From contig NC_088327.1 in NCBI RefSeq assembly GCF_036884655.1, forward strand, positions 18,128,001 to 18,192,000: a stretch of DNA of 64,000 nt, in the 5' to 3' direction. Position 1 is the stretch's first letter. Each line of letters starts with the position of its first letter. This document shows, in pieces, positions 42,888 through 54,254 of the stretch. Source of the stretch: Musa acuminata AAA Group (taxonomy: Eukaryota > Streptophyta > Magnoliopsida > Zingiberales > Musaceae). Below the pieces are notes generated by a model. The model made no database searches, was not told the DNA's origin, and saw nothing but the letters and a program-made list of their open reading frames with translations. The translations under genes and the position numbers were made by a program.

Positions 42888-45476
42888 CAACCACTTGATG
42901 ACGGAGTTAAACTTAACTCCCGGAGTTTAAACAAACTCCCCCTATCAATATGCCATATTGATAGAACCTTGAATTCAAACTGAATTCAAGTCATTGCAAT
43001 ATTCATCATGAATACTTGCAATACGTCAACATGAACATTTGCATAAACTTATGCATCACATGTCATGTCATCAACATACTTTCATCAACATACTTCTCCC
43101 CCTTTGTCATCAACAAAAAGGAGAAGTATCACAATCAAGTGTTTATGATATTGGTTCAACTCATTGCATGAAGAACATAATATCAAGTTTTATCATCATG
43201 CAATTTTGCTAGAAAATATAGCAAGTGTTGATTCATGCTTAGAATATTCAAGCTATCAAGTTTTAGATATGCAAGTTTTATAGCATACAAGATAGCACTT
43301 GGTATGAAAATTAGAGATGTTCAAGATAGCAAGTTCTACATCATGCAAGCTAGCAAATTAGAGATGTTCAAGAAGGCAACTCTTGCTTCTTGAAATATGA
43401 AAATTTTGTCCACTTTGCTAGATGCGCAAGTTAGCATGTTTTGCTTCTTGAGATAGGCAAGATAGCACCTTTGCTTCTTTTGAGATAGCAACTTTTCGCT
43501 TCTCTTTAGACTACAAGCTAGCAATTTTTACGATATACAAGTTTCGCAATATACAAGCTAGCAAAAACTTCGAAAGCAAATGCAAGATAACTTTCTTGTG
43601 TAGGCTCATGATTATTGCTTCCTATTGTAATGTGCAGGTTGCAAGTCTTGCTTCTTGAGATATTCAAGATAGTGATTTTCAAGAAGACAATTTTTGCTTC
43701 TTGAAATAAGCAAGTTAGCAATCAAGTTTTTGCATCTTCTTGACTTGTGCAAGCTAGCTATCTCCCCCTTTGTCATTGTCAAAAAGAAAGGAAGAATACA
43801 GTTTTGTAGTTCTTTTTCCTTTTACAACGATTTCAAAATCATGACAAAGGATGAATAATCAAGTTATGAATGTTAAGACAATTTATCATCATGAATATTT
43901 TATCATTGCATGCATCGTTATCATAGGTTGAAGTATTACATGCATAATTTCATATCACCATTCATAATTACATTAATGTTTCAATATAGCAATTTCTTCT
44001 CAAAGTGTGTAACTTAGCACTCATAGCATTTTAAATCATGATTTACATCATATGCAATACATCACATCATAATTAGAAAGCACAAGTATTGCATGCATAA
44101 TTGCACATCATAAATGTTTCATATCATGATGGCATCAATTTTGTCAAATTATATCCTACCATGCATGATCAAAACTTCTCCCCATTTTATCAATGAAAAC
44201 AAGAAGAAAGTAGGGGATAGAGCATAAAAGTGTTAAATATTTCAATCATTTCAAGGCATCATAGATCAAGTTATGATTCGTGATTCATCATAAAGCAAGT
44301 TAGTTTTCAATCATCACATAAGGCATTTATGGAATTTTTGAAACATAGGAGCATGTAATGTTTCAATCAAAATCAAGTCATGAATACCAAAAGATATTAT
44401 TTGTGATTTCAATTTTGCAAGATCATGATTATGATTTAGACATAACTTATTCAAATCAAATCGTCAACTTGAAACTCATAATCAAGTCATTAAAATTAAT
44501 TTCGAAATTCACAAAATATCATGAAATCAAAAGACAAGTTGCATTTCATTTGAAGAACTCCTTTTTGATAAATGTAGGGAGCATAATGAACGATCTTGAT
44601 TTATAAAGAGCTTCATGTTATAATGATCAAGATCATGATTTTAATAATTATTCTCTTTAGCAAAGAATCACAAAAGCACTTTATTTTTGCATAAGAAATC
44701 TCATTGTATTATGATTTATAAATTCTTTTTCTGCACATGAATCATAGGAGATATGTATGTGAAACAAATCTTTGCAAGCAAAGATACTATCATTCATATT
44801 TCAAGATGGAATTTATAAGCAGGAATCATTTCATCAAATCCATTTTAGAAAAAATATTTTTCATAAGTGTATGAGAAAATCCGATTGTTGGGATACCAAT
44901 TGTTAAGTGAATCCGAAAATGAAATTAGAACTTTCATGCATTCGGATAAGATTTTGCTATAGATTTTCAAGTTCAATTATGAAGATAAAACATGCTCAGG
45001 ATCATAAAAATTTATGTATCCAAAACTTCTAATTTCCAACATGTTATAGTGTAAAATCATCATGGCAATTAAGTGTTTTGAACATTGAATCAAGAATGTC
45101 CGAAAAATAACATGTTCATGCATTCGAGCACATTTTTGCCATAGTTTTTCAAATATACTCATGAGAATAACACATGCTTATCATCGGCTTAAAATCTCAT
45201 GCATAAAATTGTTAATCAAAATATTTAATTTCATCATTATGCATTTCTTCAAATCAAACATGATCTTTAATCAAAATCGAGAAATAACAATGGAAATCAA
45301 CGTAATACACATGATTTCATATTTTCAATCATTCTATTTGTTTATCATAAAATATGCAATATTATCATTTTCGAAATTACTTAGTATGATCATAATAATT
45401 TTTTTTTTTTTTTTTAACATGTAATTTTTAAGAAAATTAATTCTAAACTAAAAGAGAAAAATACATCATGAAAGCA
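42888..45476 (-). other. Element F 3' untranslated region
   Basis: About 2.6 kb without a meaningful ORF. Purine motifs read on the minus strand as AAAGGGGGAG at 43094-43125 and 43759-43790, and AGGGGGAG near 42938-42950. The stretch 43190-43740 is a run of short words such as GCAAGATAGCA and CTTGCTTCTTGA. A poly(T) run of about 18 lies at 45399-45416. Confidence 0.8.
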
Positions 45477-46109
45477 TCAAGTAATTTCAAAATAAATTAG
45501 GGGGATTTCGATTACCTCATCATTGTAGGCTGTTAAGGCGTAGTTTGCCGCCTTGCTTTTGTTGACTTTCTCTTCTTCGGAGGAGCTCGATTCATCCCAA
45601 TTTTTGTTCTTCTTCTTGCGTTTAAAGCAAGTAGTTCGATTCTTTTTGCTTTTTAATTTTCGTTTCATTTGTAGTTTAAGTTCACCATCACTTGAGCTTA
45701 TGCTCGAGTGGTCTTCAAATGTTCTATGTCCCAAATCCTTCCTGTTCTTTGGAAGGTTGGTTTGTTCATCATTGTCCTCATCACTTGAGTCATCGCTCAA
45801 GTGGCATTCATTTGTCCAGAGTTCCAAATCCTTCCTGTTCTTTGGAAGGTGATTGTGTTCAACATGTTCATCATGTGCATTGTGCACCATTTCATATGTC
45901 ATCAATGAACCAATTAGTTCTTCAAGTGGTAAGTTGTTTAGGTTTTTCGATTCTTGAATAGCAGTTACTTTTGAATCCCAAGTTTTAGAAAGTGAGCGCA
46001 AAACTTTGTTAACGAGTTCAAAATCCGAAAAGCTTTTACCAAGTGATTTTAAACCATTGACGACATCCGTAAAACGGGTGTACATGTCAACAACAGTTTC
46101 GCTTGGTTT
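45477..46109 (-). CDS. gag: Element F Gag, C-terminal part (frame intact)
   Basis: This continues the Gag begun at 54632, split by element I exactly at the CATAT duplication (HM|KPSE). It contains TVVDMYTRFTDVVNGL, FELVNKVLRSLSKTWDSK, LPLEELIGSLMTYEMVHNA, an acidic linker, then CFKRKKKNKNWDESSSSEEE and the family ending IPLIYFEIT. The CCHC knuckle of autonomous Gags (CX2CX4HX4C) is absent. Joined length would be 336 residues against 521 in element I. Gag forms the cytoplasmic particle; loss of the knuckle should weaken RNA binding. Confidence 0.9.
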   Translation of the reverse strand, partial: KPSETVVDMYTRFTDVVNGLKSLGKSFSDFELVNKVLRSLSKTWDSKVTAIQESKNLNNLPLEELIGSLMTYEMVHNAHDEHVEHNHLPKNRKDLELWTNECHLSDDSSDEDNDEQTNLPKNRKDLGHRTFEDHSSISSSDGELKLQMKRKLKSKKNRTTCFKRKKKNKNWDESSSSEEEKVNKSKAANYALTAYNDEVIEIPLIYFEIT

Positions 46110-46114
46110 CATAT

Positions 46115-47338
46115 TGTTGAATCTCGGATTTTGATGATATAATCAATTGGTGGGTTAATTGATCTAATCCATATTATTGAGTTAAGTGTGCAGGATTAAC
46201 TACGATAATCAGAAAACATAAAGCAAGGATACCGGAGTCGAGTTTGATAGACGTTTAAGAGACCGGAGAATCATCGGAGATGCTGCCGGAACCGTCCGAG
46301 AAGAAATCGGGAACGTGTTGGAAGTTCGCCGAAGAAATCGTCGGAGGCTCGCGGAGATCACCAAGAAGGCTCGGCTACTCGTTAAAGTCATCATAAAGAT
46401 TGGGAGCTTGCAGGGAGTCCGTCGGAAGAGTTCGTCGGAAAAGCTCGCCGGAACAAGACTCGACGTTCGCGGTTAAAAAACTTGCTTAGGATGTTTTTTT
46501 TTATGTAGTTCACCTGTAATTAGGATTAGGATTAAGAGATAATCCTATATCCTGGTTAGGGGCCAACTGGGGCCAAAATCAGATTTGGTTTGGGCGAAAA
46601 ATAAGCCAAACCAATGAATCGGAAAGTCAGGCGGTGGAACCGCCTGGCTGGGCGGTGGCACCGCCCAGCACCCGAGTGCTGGGCGGTGACACCTCCTTGG
46701 CTGGGCGGTGGCACCGCCCAGCACCCGAACGCTGGGCGGTGGCACCGCCTGGCTGGGCGGTGGAACCGCCAGCACCGGGAACCCTAAGAGAATTCAAATT
46801 TTGGAGCCCAAAATTTGAATCCTCTTGAGGCCTATAAATACCCCTCAAATCTCAGCTGAGGTTACAACTTTTGAGAAGCATTTTGATTGAGAGAAAAGTC
46901 TTAGAAAGTCTTAGCAAGTCTTGTTTTCAATTTGCTAGAGAGTTCTCCTCCTTCTTTCTTATTGAAAATTTGTAAGAGGTTGAGCTGCTTGTAAAAGGTT
47001 GTAAGAGGGGTGTTTACCCTTCCATTTCAAGAGACTTGCTAGTGGAAGGTGGGAGCCTCATCGAAGAGGGGCCTCGCAAGTGGAGTAGGTCATTTGACCG
47101 AACCACTCTAAAAATCGGCGTAATCTCTGGTTTGCTTTTTATTATTGTCATTTACATTACTGCAAATCTTCTTACTGCTTTAGTTCCTTATTACTCTTGC
47201 TGCGCAACTTTAAGAATACGCCTTCAAGTTAAATTTCTCAAGTTTCATTCTTAACGTACGAAAGATTTTGTTAAAATCGAAGTTTTAATCCGCTGCACTA
47301 ATTCACCCCCCCCTCTTAGTGCCGCTCCGATCCTAACA
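46115..47338 (+). repeat. 5' LTR of element I
   Basis: 1224 bp, TGTTGAATCTCGG to CGATCCTAACA. GTCGGA-type repeats at 46215-46470, near-perfect GGCGGTGGCACCGCC palindromes at 46628-46775, TATA box TATAAATA at 46833-46840, C-rich end at 47304-47318. Transcription would start roughly 30 bp after the TATA box. Confidence 0.96.
46833..46840 (+). promoter_or_regulatory. TATA box of the element I 5' LTR
   Basis: TATAAATA within GGCCTATAAATACCCC, the form found in nearly all LTRs here, about 60 bp after the palindrome array. Confidence 0.85.
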
Positions 47339-47340
47339 AG

Positions 47341-47352
47341 TGGTATCAGAGC
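47341..47352 (+). promoter_or_regulatory. Primer-binding site of element I
   Basis: TGGTATCAGAGC two bases after the 5' LTR, complementary to initiator Met-tRNA. Confidence 0.95.
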
Positions 47353-47390
47353 AAGGTTATCTCTCATATTTGGTTTAATACCCAAGAGAG

Positions 47391-48956
47391 ATGGCTTACT
47401 CCGGCATGCAAGAGGGCCATTCTATTGCACGACCACCTTTGTTTAATGGGTCGGATTACACATATTGGAAGACTCGCATGAGAATCTTCCTCATTTCTAT
47501 GGACTTTGAGCTTTGGTCTATTGTCGAGAATGGATTTCAAAAATCTTCTCTTCCGATGAGCGAATGGAATGAATCGGAGAAGAAGGTTTTTGCTTTAAAT
47601 GCAAAGGCTATGAATGCCTTGTTTTGTGCACTAGACAAAAACGAATTTAATCGTGTTTCAATGTGTGATTCGGCTTTTGATATTTGGAGAACTCTTGAGG
47701 TCACTCATGAAGGCACTAGCCGAGTGAAAGAGTCCAAAATCAACATCCTTGTGCACTCTTACGAACTTTTCCGAATGAAACCAAGTGAGTCCATCGGAGA
47801 CATGTACACCCGGTTTACGGATGTCATCAATGGACTCAAAGCTCTTGGTAAAGATTTTACTAACTTTGAACTAGTAACTAAAATCTTAAGATCCCTCCCT
47901 AAAAGTTGGGATCCAAAAGTTACGGCCATTCAAGAGGCCAAAGACCTCAAAGCATTCCCTCTTGAAGAACTCATTGGGTCTCTAATGACCTATGAAATGA
48001 CATGTCAAGCTCATGACGAGCTCGAGAACCCCCTTCCAAAGAACAGGAAGGATATGGCACTCAAATCACAAGAAGACCACTTGAAAGGAACATCAAGTGA
48101 TGAGGACAGTGACAATGACATTGCACTTTTGACTCAAAAGTTTAAAAAATATTTAAGAAAGAACAGATTTAAAAATAATACAAAAAATAAATTTGAACAA
48201 AAGAAGGACCAAGTGATTTGCTATGAATGCAAAAAACCGGGACACTTCAAGAACGATTGTCCTCAAGCCAAAAAGAGGACATCAAAGAAGAAGGCATTCA
48301 AGGCAACGTGGGATGATTCAAGCGCATCCGAAGAAGAGGAGTCCAACACCGAGCAAGTTGCTCATTACGCGCTAATGGCGTTAGGAGAAGAGGTATGCGA
48401 TTTATTTAATGAAGATTTATCTTTTGAAGAACTGTCTATCGCTTTTCATGAATTATTTGATGAATGTAGAATTGTTAGCAAGAAGTTAAGTATCTTAAAG
48501 AAAGAGCATGCTTTGCTACAAGATAAGTTTGATAGTCTTCAAACTCCTCCATGCTCTAAGTGTGAGCACTTAGAAGCAATAAAAAATGAAAACTTGCTTC
48601 TTAAGGAAACCTTAAACAAGTTTAAGGTCGGTAGCAAAGGATTAGATATGATCCTTGCTCACAAGGGTCACATCGCAAATAGAAATGGAATTGGATTTGT
48701 AAAAGGATTACATCAAAATCCTACCACTTTCATAAAAGGACCTACATTACATGTTTCCTCTTATATGAAATGCAACTTTTGTTGCAAATCCGGACATATT
48801 GCCTACAAATGCCCATTTAGGAAAATTAGTTCACAAAAATTAATATGGGTTCCTAAAGGAACTATAAAGAATTCAATCATAAATAACAAAGTTAGTGGGT
48901 CAATTTTTGAGGCACCCAAAATCAAATGGGTACCTAAAAATCATCCTCTTTTGTAG
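47391..48956 (+). CDS. gag: Gag polyprotein of element I
   Basis: 521 residues, starting MAYSGMQEGHSIARPP 39 bp after the primer site. Residues 1-215 are the copia Gag core (YWKTRMRIFLISMDFELW, KAMNALFCALDKNEF, FTNFELVTKILRSLPKSW). A lysine/acid linker leads to a CCHC zinc knuckle at 277-290 (CYECKKPGHFKNDC). A coiled-coil-like middle follows, then a second CCHC knuckle at 461-474 (CNFCCKSGHIAYKC). Gag builds the virus-like particle and binds the RNA. The terminator is TAG (48954-48956), and pol follows in the same frame with no gap. C and D have TAG at the same codon, so suppression or readthrough is a likely way to make Gag-Pol. Confidence 0.96.
   Translation: MAYSGMQEGHSIARPPLFNGSDYTYWKTRMRIFLISMDFELWSIVENGFQKSSLPMSEWNESEKKVFALNAKAMNALFCALDKNEFNRVSMCDSAFDIWRTLEVTHEGTSRVKESKINILVHSYELFRMKPSESIGDMYTRFTDVINGLKALGKDFTNFELVTKILRSLPKSWDPKVTAIQEAKDLKAFPLEELIGSLMTYEMTCQAHDELENPLPKNRKDMALKSQEDHLKGTSSDEDSDNDIALLTQKFKKYLRKNRFKNNTKNKFEQKKDQVICYECKKPGHFKNDCPQAKKRTSKKKAFKATWDDSSASEEEESNTEQVAHYALMALGEEVCDLFNEDLSFEELSIAFHELFDECRIVSKKLSILKKEHALLQDKFDSLQTPPCSKCEHLEAIKNENLLLKETLNKFKVGSKGLDMILAHKGHIANRNGIGFVKGLHQNPTTFIKGPTLHVSSYMKCNFCCKSGHIAYKCPFRKISSQKLIWVPKGTIKNSIINNKVSGSIFEAPKIKWVPKNHPLL
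48954..48956 (+). promoter_or_regulatory. In-frame UAG between gag and pol (candidate readthrough site)
   Basis: The context is CTT TTG TAG ACA AAC. The frame continues without another stop for 1012 codons. Elements C (12002-12000) and D (22111-22109) keep TAG at the equivalent codon, followed by AAA. The downstream context is not the CAA TTA of tobamovirus-type readthrough. Confidence 0.6.
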
Positions 48957-51900
48957 ACAAACCTACAAGCTAGGAGCAAGAGATGGTATCTCGATAGTGG
49001 ATGCTCAAGACATATGACTGGAGATCCATCTCATTTCTCTATGCTCACTAGCAAAGAAGAAGGGTACGTTACCTTCGGAGACAACAACAAGGGCAAAATC
49101 ATTGGCAAGGGAACTATTGGTAACAAATTTAATTTTTCCATTGATGATGTCTTACTAGTTGATGGATTGAAACATAATCTCTTGAGTATTAGTCAACTAT
49201 GCGATAAAGGTTACATCGTTAGATTTGAATCAAATATGTGCATTATTGAAAAACCAAATCATAACATGACTATGATTGCTTTAAAACAAAATAATGTCTA
49301 TACCATCAACCTTGATGAACTAAGTAATGAAATGTGCTTCTCCGCCGTAAATGATGATGCTTGGCTTTGGCATAGGAGATTAGGCCATGCAAGCATGAAA
49401 ACAATATCTAAGATCTCATCCCAAGAATTAGTACGAGGAATTCCAAATATAAAGTTTATTAAGGACAAAGTATGCGATGCATGTCAACTAGGCAAACAAA
49501 TAAAAACAAGCTTCAAACCAAAAAATCAAATTAGCACTACTAGACCATTACAATTGATCCATTTGGACTTATTTGGACCAATTGATACAACAAGTCTAGG
49601 TGGAAGCAAATATGCCTTTGTGATTGTGGATGACTACTCTAGATACACTTGGACCTATTTCCTAGCTCACAAAAGTGATTGCTTCAAGTGTTTCTCTAAA
49701 TTTTGTAAACTTACTCAAAACGAAAAAGGCTTCATGATTTCATCAATTAGGAGTGATCACGGTGGTGAATTCCAAAACCGTGACTTTCAGAATTTTTGCG
49801 AAAGTAATGGGTACAATCACAACTTCTCAACTCCAAGAAATCCTCAACAAAATGGAGTAGTTGAAAGGAAAAATAGAAACCTACAAGAAATGGCAAGAAC
49901 TATGTTGAATGAACATAGTTTACCTAAGTACTTTTGGGCCGAAGCCGTAAATACGGCTTGCTACATCATGAATAGAGTCCTAATAAGACCATCCTTATCC
50001 AAAACTCCCTATGAATTATGGAATAACAAAAAACCAAACATCTCCTATTTTAAAGTTTTTGGTTGTAAATGCTTTATTTTAAATGAAAGGGATGCTTTAG
50101 GAAAATTTGACGCTAAATCCGATGAAGGCATCTTTCTTGGTTACTCTTCCGTTTCTAAAGCTTTTCGGGTTTTTAATAAAAGAACTTTAGTAATTGAAGA
50201 GTCTATTCATGTAGTTTTTAATGAAATTTCCGATTTAAAGAAAAATGATTTTGATGATGATCTTGGTTTTGATAATTTGAATTTAAATGAACCCTCTCCT
50301 CAAAATAGCCATTTGAATGCATCTTCTTCCGAAATTTCTTTACCAAAAGAATGGAAGTATGTAGATGCTCATCCAAAAGAGCAAATTATAGGAGATACAT
50401 CAAAAGGGGTTCAAACTCGTTCTTCTTTCAAAAATTTCTGTGCTAACGCCGCTTTCCTTTCTCAAATTGAACCTAAATGCATTGACGAAGCCTTAAAAGA
50501 TGATTTTTGGATCATTGCAATGCAAGAAGAATTAAACCAATTTGAGAGGAATGAGGTATGGAAGCTTGTTCCTAGACCAAGTGACCACTTAGTCATAGGT
50601 ACTAAGTGGGTCTTTAGAAACAAGCAAGACGAAAATGGTATCGTGGTTAGAAACAAGGCTAGATTAGTGGCCAAAGGTTTCAACCAACAAGAAGGTATCG
50701 ATTACGAAGAAACCTTAGCTCCCGTGGCTCGATTAGAAGCCATAAGGATGCTCCTTGCCTATGCTAGTAGTAATAATTTTAAACTATTTCAAATGGATGT
50801 TAAAAGTGCTTTCTTGAATGGTTTTATTTCCGAAGAAGTATTTGTCGAACAACCTCCCGGATTTGAAAATTCTCTTCTTCCTAATCATGTATTCAAATTG
50901 ACTAAAGCTCTCTATGGCTTAAAACAAGCTCCTAGAGCTTGGTATGAAAGGCTTAGTTCCTTTCTTGTTTTAAATAATTTTACCAAAGGCAAGGTTGATA
51001 CTACATTGTTTATTAAACATTTTGAAAATAATTTTCTTATTGTGCAAATTTATGTTGACGATATTGTGTTTGGCTCTTCGGATGAATCACTATGTGAATC
51101 ATTTGCCAAATGTATGAGTCTTGAATTTGAAATGAGTTTAATGGGTGAATTAACTTTCTTTTTGGGATTACAAATCAAACAACTTAATGATGGTATATTT
51201 CTTAACCAATCCAAATATACATTAGAATTGTTAAAACGATTTAACATGGATAATTCAAAAGCAATAAACACCCCTATGAGTACTGCGACTAAGTTAGATA
51301 TGGATGAAATTGGTGAAAGTTTCGATCAAAAAACATATAGGGGAATGATAGGTAGTCTACTCTACCTCACTGCGACTAGACCGGATATTATGTTTAGTGT
51401 AGGACTTTGTGCTAGGTTTCAATCAAATCCTAAACTATCTCATCTTAAAAGTGTTAAAAGAATATTTAGGTATCTTAAAGGAACTCCAAATTTAGGTTTA
51501 TGGTATCCAAAATCTGAAAATTTTGATTTAATGGCTTATGCGGATGCCGATTTTGGCGGATGTAGAATAGATAGAAAAAGTACATCCGGAACATGCCAAT
51601 TTTTAGGACATGCACTTGTTTCTTGGACTTCCAAGAAACAAAATTCAGTAGCACTATCTACGGCGGAAGCCGAATACATTGCTGCGAGTGCATGCTGTGC
51701 ACAAGTTGTTTGGATGAAAAACACATTAGAAGACTATGGAATTCACTTTAAAAATATTCCCATAAAATGTGATAATACTAGTGCCATATGTCTTACTAAA
51801 AATCCAATTCAGCATTCTAGAACTAAGCACATCGATGTTAGGCATCATTTCATACGCGATCATGTCCTTAACAATGATGTTGTTCTAGAATTCATTGACA

Positions 51901-51995
51901 CAAAGCATCAATTAGCAGATATATTCACAAAAGCCTTGAATGAAGACCAATTTGAATTCATTAGAAGGGAATTAGGTATGTTAAATTGTCCCTAA
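48957..51995 (+). CDS. pol: Pol polyprotein of element I (PR-IN-RT-RNaseH)
   Basis: 1012 codons in frame with gag, counted from the codon after the UAG. The protease active site DSG is at 13-15 ([13 protein letters not shown]), upstream of the first Met, so an independent start at 49014 would lose it. The GAG-pre-integrase zinc site is H139, H144, C173 and C176. The integrase catalytic triad is D204, D267 and E303 with 35 residues between the last two. Reverse transcriptase has [10 protein letters not shown] near 595-623 and YVDD at 699-702. RNase H has YADADFGG with Asp863, then STAEAEY and RHHFIRDH. The order is copia-type. No stop or frameshift is present, so it is probably active and could serve the gag-only elements in trans. 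Confidence 0.97.
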   Translation, partial: TNLQARSKRWYLDSGCSRHMTGDPSHFSMLTSKEEGYVTFGDNNKGKIIGKGTIGNKFNFSIDDVLLVDGLKHNLLSISQLCDKGYIVRFESNMCIIEKPNHNMTMIALKQNNVYTINLDELSNEMCFSAVNDDAWLWHRRLGHASMKTISKISSQELVRGIPNIKFIKDKVCDACQLGKQIKTSFKPKNQISTTRPLQLIHLDLFGPIDTTSLGGSKYAFVIVDDYSRYTWTYFLAHKSDCFKCFSKFCKLTQNEKGFMISSIRSDHGGEFQNRDFQNFCESNGYNHNFSTPRNPQQNGVVERKNRNLQEMARTMLNEHSLPKYFWAEAVNTACYIMNRVLIRPSLSKTPYELWNNKKPNISYFKVFGCKCFILNERDALGKFDAKSDEGIFLGYSSVSKAFRVFNKRTLVIEESIHVVFNEISDLKKNDFDDDLGFDNLNLNEPSPQNSHLNASSSEISLPKEWKYVDAHPKEQIIGDTSKGVQTRSSFKNFCANAAFLSQIEPKCIDEALKDDFWIIAMQEELNQFERNEVWKLVPRPSDHLVIGTKWVFRNKQDENGIVVRNKARLVAKGFNQQEGIDYEETLAPVARLEAIRMLLAYASSNNFKLFQMDVKSAFLNGFISEEVFVEQPPGFENSLLPNHVFKLTKALYGLKQAPRAWYERLSSFLVLNNFTKGKVDTTLFIKHFENNFLIVQIYVDDIVFGSSDESLCESFAKCMSLEFEMSLMGELTFFLGLQIKQLNDGIFLNQSKYTLELLKRFNMDNSKAINTPMSTATKLDMDEIGESFDQKTYRGMIGSLLYLTATRPDIMFSVGLCARFQSNPKLSHLKSVKRIFRYLKGTPNLGLWYPKSENFDLMAYADADFGGCRIDRKSTSGTCQFLGHALVSWTSKKQNSVALSTAEAEYIAASACCAQVVWMKNTLEDYGIHFKNIPIKCDNTSAICLTKNPIQHSRTKHIDVRHHFIRDHVLNNDVVLEFIDTKHQLADIFTKALNEDQFEFIRRELGMLNCP

Positions 51996-53012
51996 ACAAT
52001 AAACTTGTTTGATTGGATTTTCCATAAAGTTTTTCATCTTCTTTCCATCTCTCGGTGAATCTAATCCTTCTCCTTCAAATTCCATATGACATGTTGTGAA
52101 ATCTCGAAATCGATTTTGATGACTTGATTATGAATTTCAAGTTAGAAATTTGATTTAAATAAGTTTTATCTAAATCATAACCTTGATCTTGCAAAATTGG
52201 AATCACAAATAATATCTTTTGGCATTCATGAATTGATAAATATGAAAGTATTGGCATTCATGACTTGAATTTGATTGAAACATTGTATGCTTAAATTAAT
52301 CATTCTCCTATGTTTCAAAATCCTTTAAATGCCTTATATGATAATTGAAAAGCAATATTGAGATTCTAATGTATTTAACGATTTAAATGAGTTTGTATTC
52401 GAATTATGATCTTGACTTCGTGAGATTACTACTTGAATTTTTATCCCAATCTCTCTCTTGTACATCTACAATTTCTGTTATTTATAGAAAGAAGAGATTA
52501 GATAATATGAATGCATGCTGAATTTTCCTCTAAAATGAACTCTGCGTAAATATTTTTGCATACTTAATTTTTCAATGATAAAATCGTTGTATGACAAAAT
52601 ATGTGCTTCAAGTCTCATTCCCCTTTTTGTTGTTGACAAAGGGGGAGAAAAGTGATGACTTGTATCATTCTTAATAGCATGCCAAAATATGAATTGCAAA
52701 ATCCTTGAAAATATCTTAAGATTGATTGATCATAATGAATGCATGTCTAAAATGTATAATCATGCAATTCAAGTTGAAAATCTTTATCTCTTGTCAATAG
52801 TAAAATTTGTCTCTTATCTTTCGACTTGAAAAAGATTTTCATCAAAGTTTCGCATTTACATTATGCTTAATGAGAATAACGATAAGTTCTACGGTTAGAG
52901 CTTATAGGTTTATACTTGAATTCAATGATGAAATTCAAGTGTTTTATCTTCTCATAATATGGCATATAGATAGGGGGAGTTATGTTTAACTCCGTCATCA
53001 ATTGATTGTCAT
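51996..53012 (+). other. Element I 3' untranslated region
   Basis: About 1 kb, AT-rich, without a credible ORF, colinear with element A 168-1160. A hairpin/purine motif lies at 52621-52649 and an AGGGGGAG copy at about 52970-52980. Element C carries its extra ORF in the equivalent interval; here there is none. Confidence 0.85.
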
Positions 53013-53030
53013 CATCAAAAAGGGGGAGAT
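53013..53030 (+). promoter_or_regulatory. Polypurine tract of element I
   Basis: CAAAAAGGGGGAGAT abutting the 3' LTR. Confidence 0.95.
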
Positions 53031-54254
53031 TGTTGAATCTCGGATTTTGATGATATAATCAATTGGTGGGTTAATTGATCTAATCCATATTATTGAGTTA
53101 AGTGTGCAGGATTAACTACGATAATCAGAAAACATAAAGCAAGGATACCGGAGTCGAGTTTGATAGACGTTTAAGAGACCGGAGAATCATCGGAGATGCT
53201 GCCGGAACCGTCCGAGAAGAAATCGGGAACGTGTTGGAAGTTCGCCGAAGAAATCGTCGGAGGCTCGCGGAGATCACCAAGAAGGCTCGGCTACTCGTTA
53301 AAGTCATCATAAAGATTGGGAGCTTGCAGGGAGTCCGTCGGAAGAGTTCGTCGGAAAAGCTCGCCGGAACAAGACTCGACGTTCGCGGTTAAAAAACTTG
53401 CTTAGGATGTTTTTTTTTATGTAGTTCACCTGTAATTAGGATTAGGATTAAGAGATAATCCTATATCCTGGTTAGGGGCCAACTGGGGCCAAAATCAGAT
53501 TTGGTTTGGGCGAAAAATAAGCCAAACCAATGAATCGGAAAGTCAGGCGGTGGAACCGCCTGGCTGGGCGGTGGCACCGCCCAGCACCCGAGTGCTGGGC
53601 GGTGACACCTCCTTGGCTGGGCGGTGGCACCGCCCAGCACCCGAACGCTGGGCGGTGGCACCGCCTGGCTGGGCGGTGGAACCGCCAGCACCGGGAACCC
53701 TAAGAGAATTCAAATTTTGGAGCCCAAAATTTGAATCCTCTTGAGGCCTATAAATACCCCTCAAATCTCAGCTGAGGTTACAACTTTTGAGAAGCATTTT
53801 GATTGAGAGAAAAGTCTTAGAAAGTCTTAGCAAGTCTTGTTTTCAATTTGCTAGAGAGTTCTCCTCCTTCTTTCTTATTGAAAATTTGTAAGAGGTTGAG
53901 CTGCTTGTAAAAGGTTGTAAGAGGGGTGTTTACCCTTCCATTTCAAGAGACTTGCTAGTGGAAGGTGGGAGCCTCATCGAAGAGGGGCCTCGCAAGTGGA
54001 GTAGGTCATTTGACCGAACCACTCTAAAAATCGGCGTAATCTCTGGTTTGCTTTTTATTATTGTCATTTACATTACTGCAAATCTTCTTACTGCTTTAGT
54101 TCCTTATTACTCTTGCTGCGCAACTTTAAGAATACGCCTTCAAGTTAAATTTCTCAAGTTTCATTCTTAACGTACGAAAGATTTTGTTAAAATCGAAGTT
54201 TTAATCCGCTGCACTAATTCACCCCCCCCTCTTAGTGCCGCTCCGATCCTAACA
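53031..54254 (+). repeat. 3' LTR of element I
   Basis: 1224 bp, same length as the 5' LTR and no difference seen on comparing them (constant offset of 6916 throughout). Palindromes at 53544-53691, TATAAATA at 53749-53756. Confidence 0.96.

Larger units (their letters stand above)
46115..54254 (+). mobile_element. Element I: intact autonomous Sirevirus (Ty1/copia)
   Basis: 8140 bp with 1224-bp LTRs (46115-47338, 53031-54254) that look identical, primer site, gag (47391-48956), in-frame pol (48957-51995), about 1 kb of untranslated DNA and a polypurine tract. The target duplication CATAT (46110-46114, 54255-54259) is perfect. All catalytic motifs are present. It has no extra ORF downstream of pol. 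Inserted in F's gag, it is the youngest insertion in the stack. Confidence 0.97.

Noticed and set aside
49014..51995. Pol starting at its first Met (49014)
   Set aside because: The protease DSG lies upstream (48993-49001), so the product would be incomplete; the frame is continuous with gag through the UAG.
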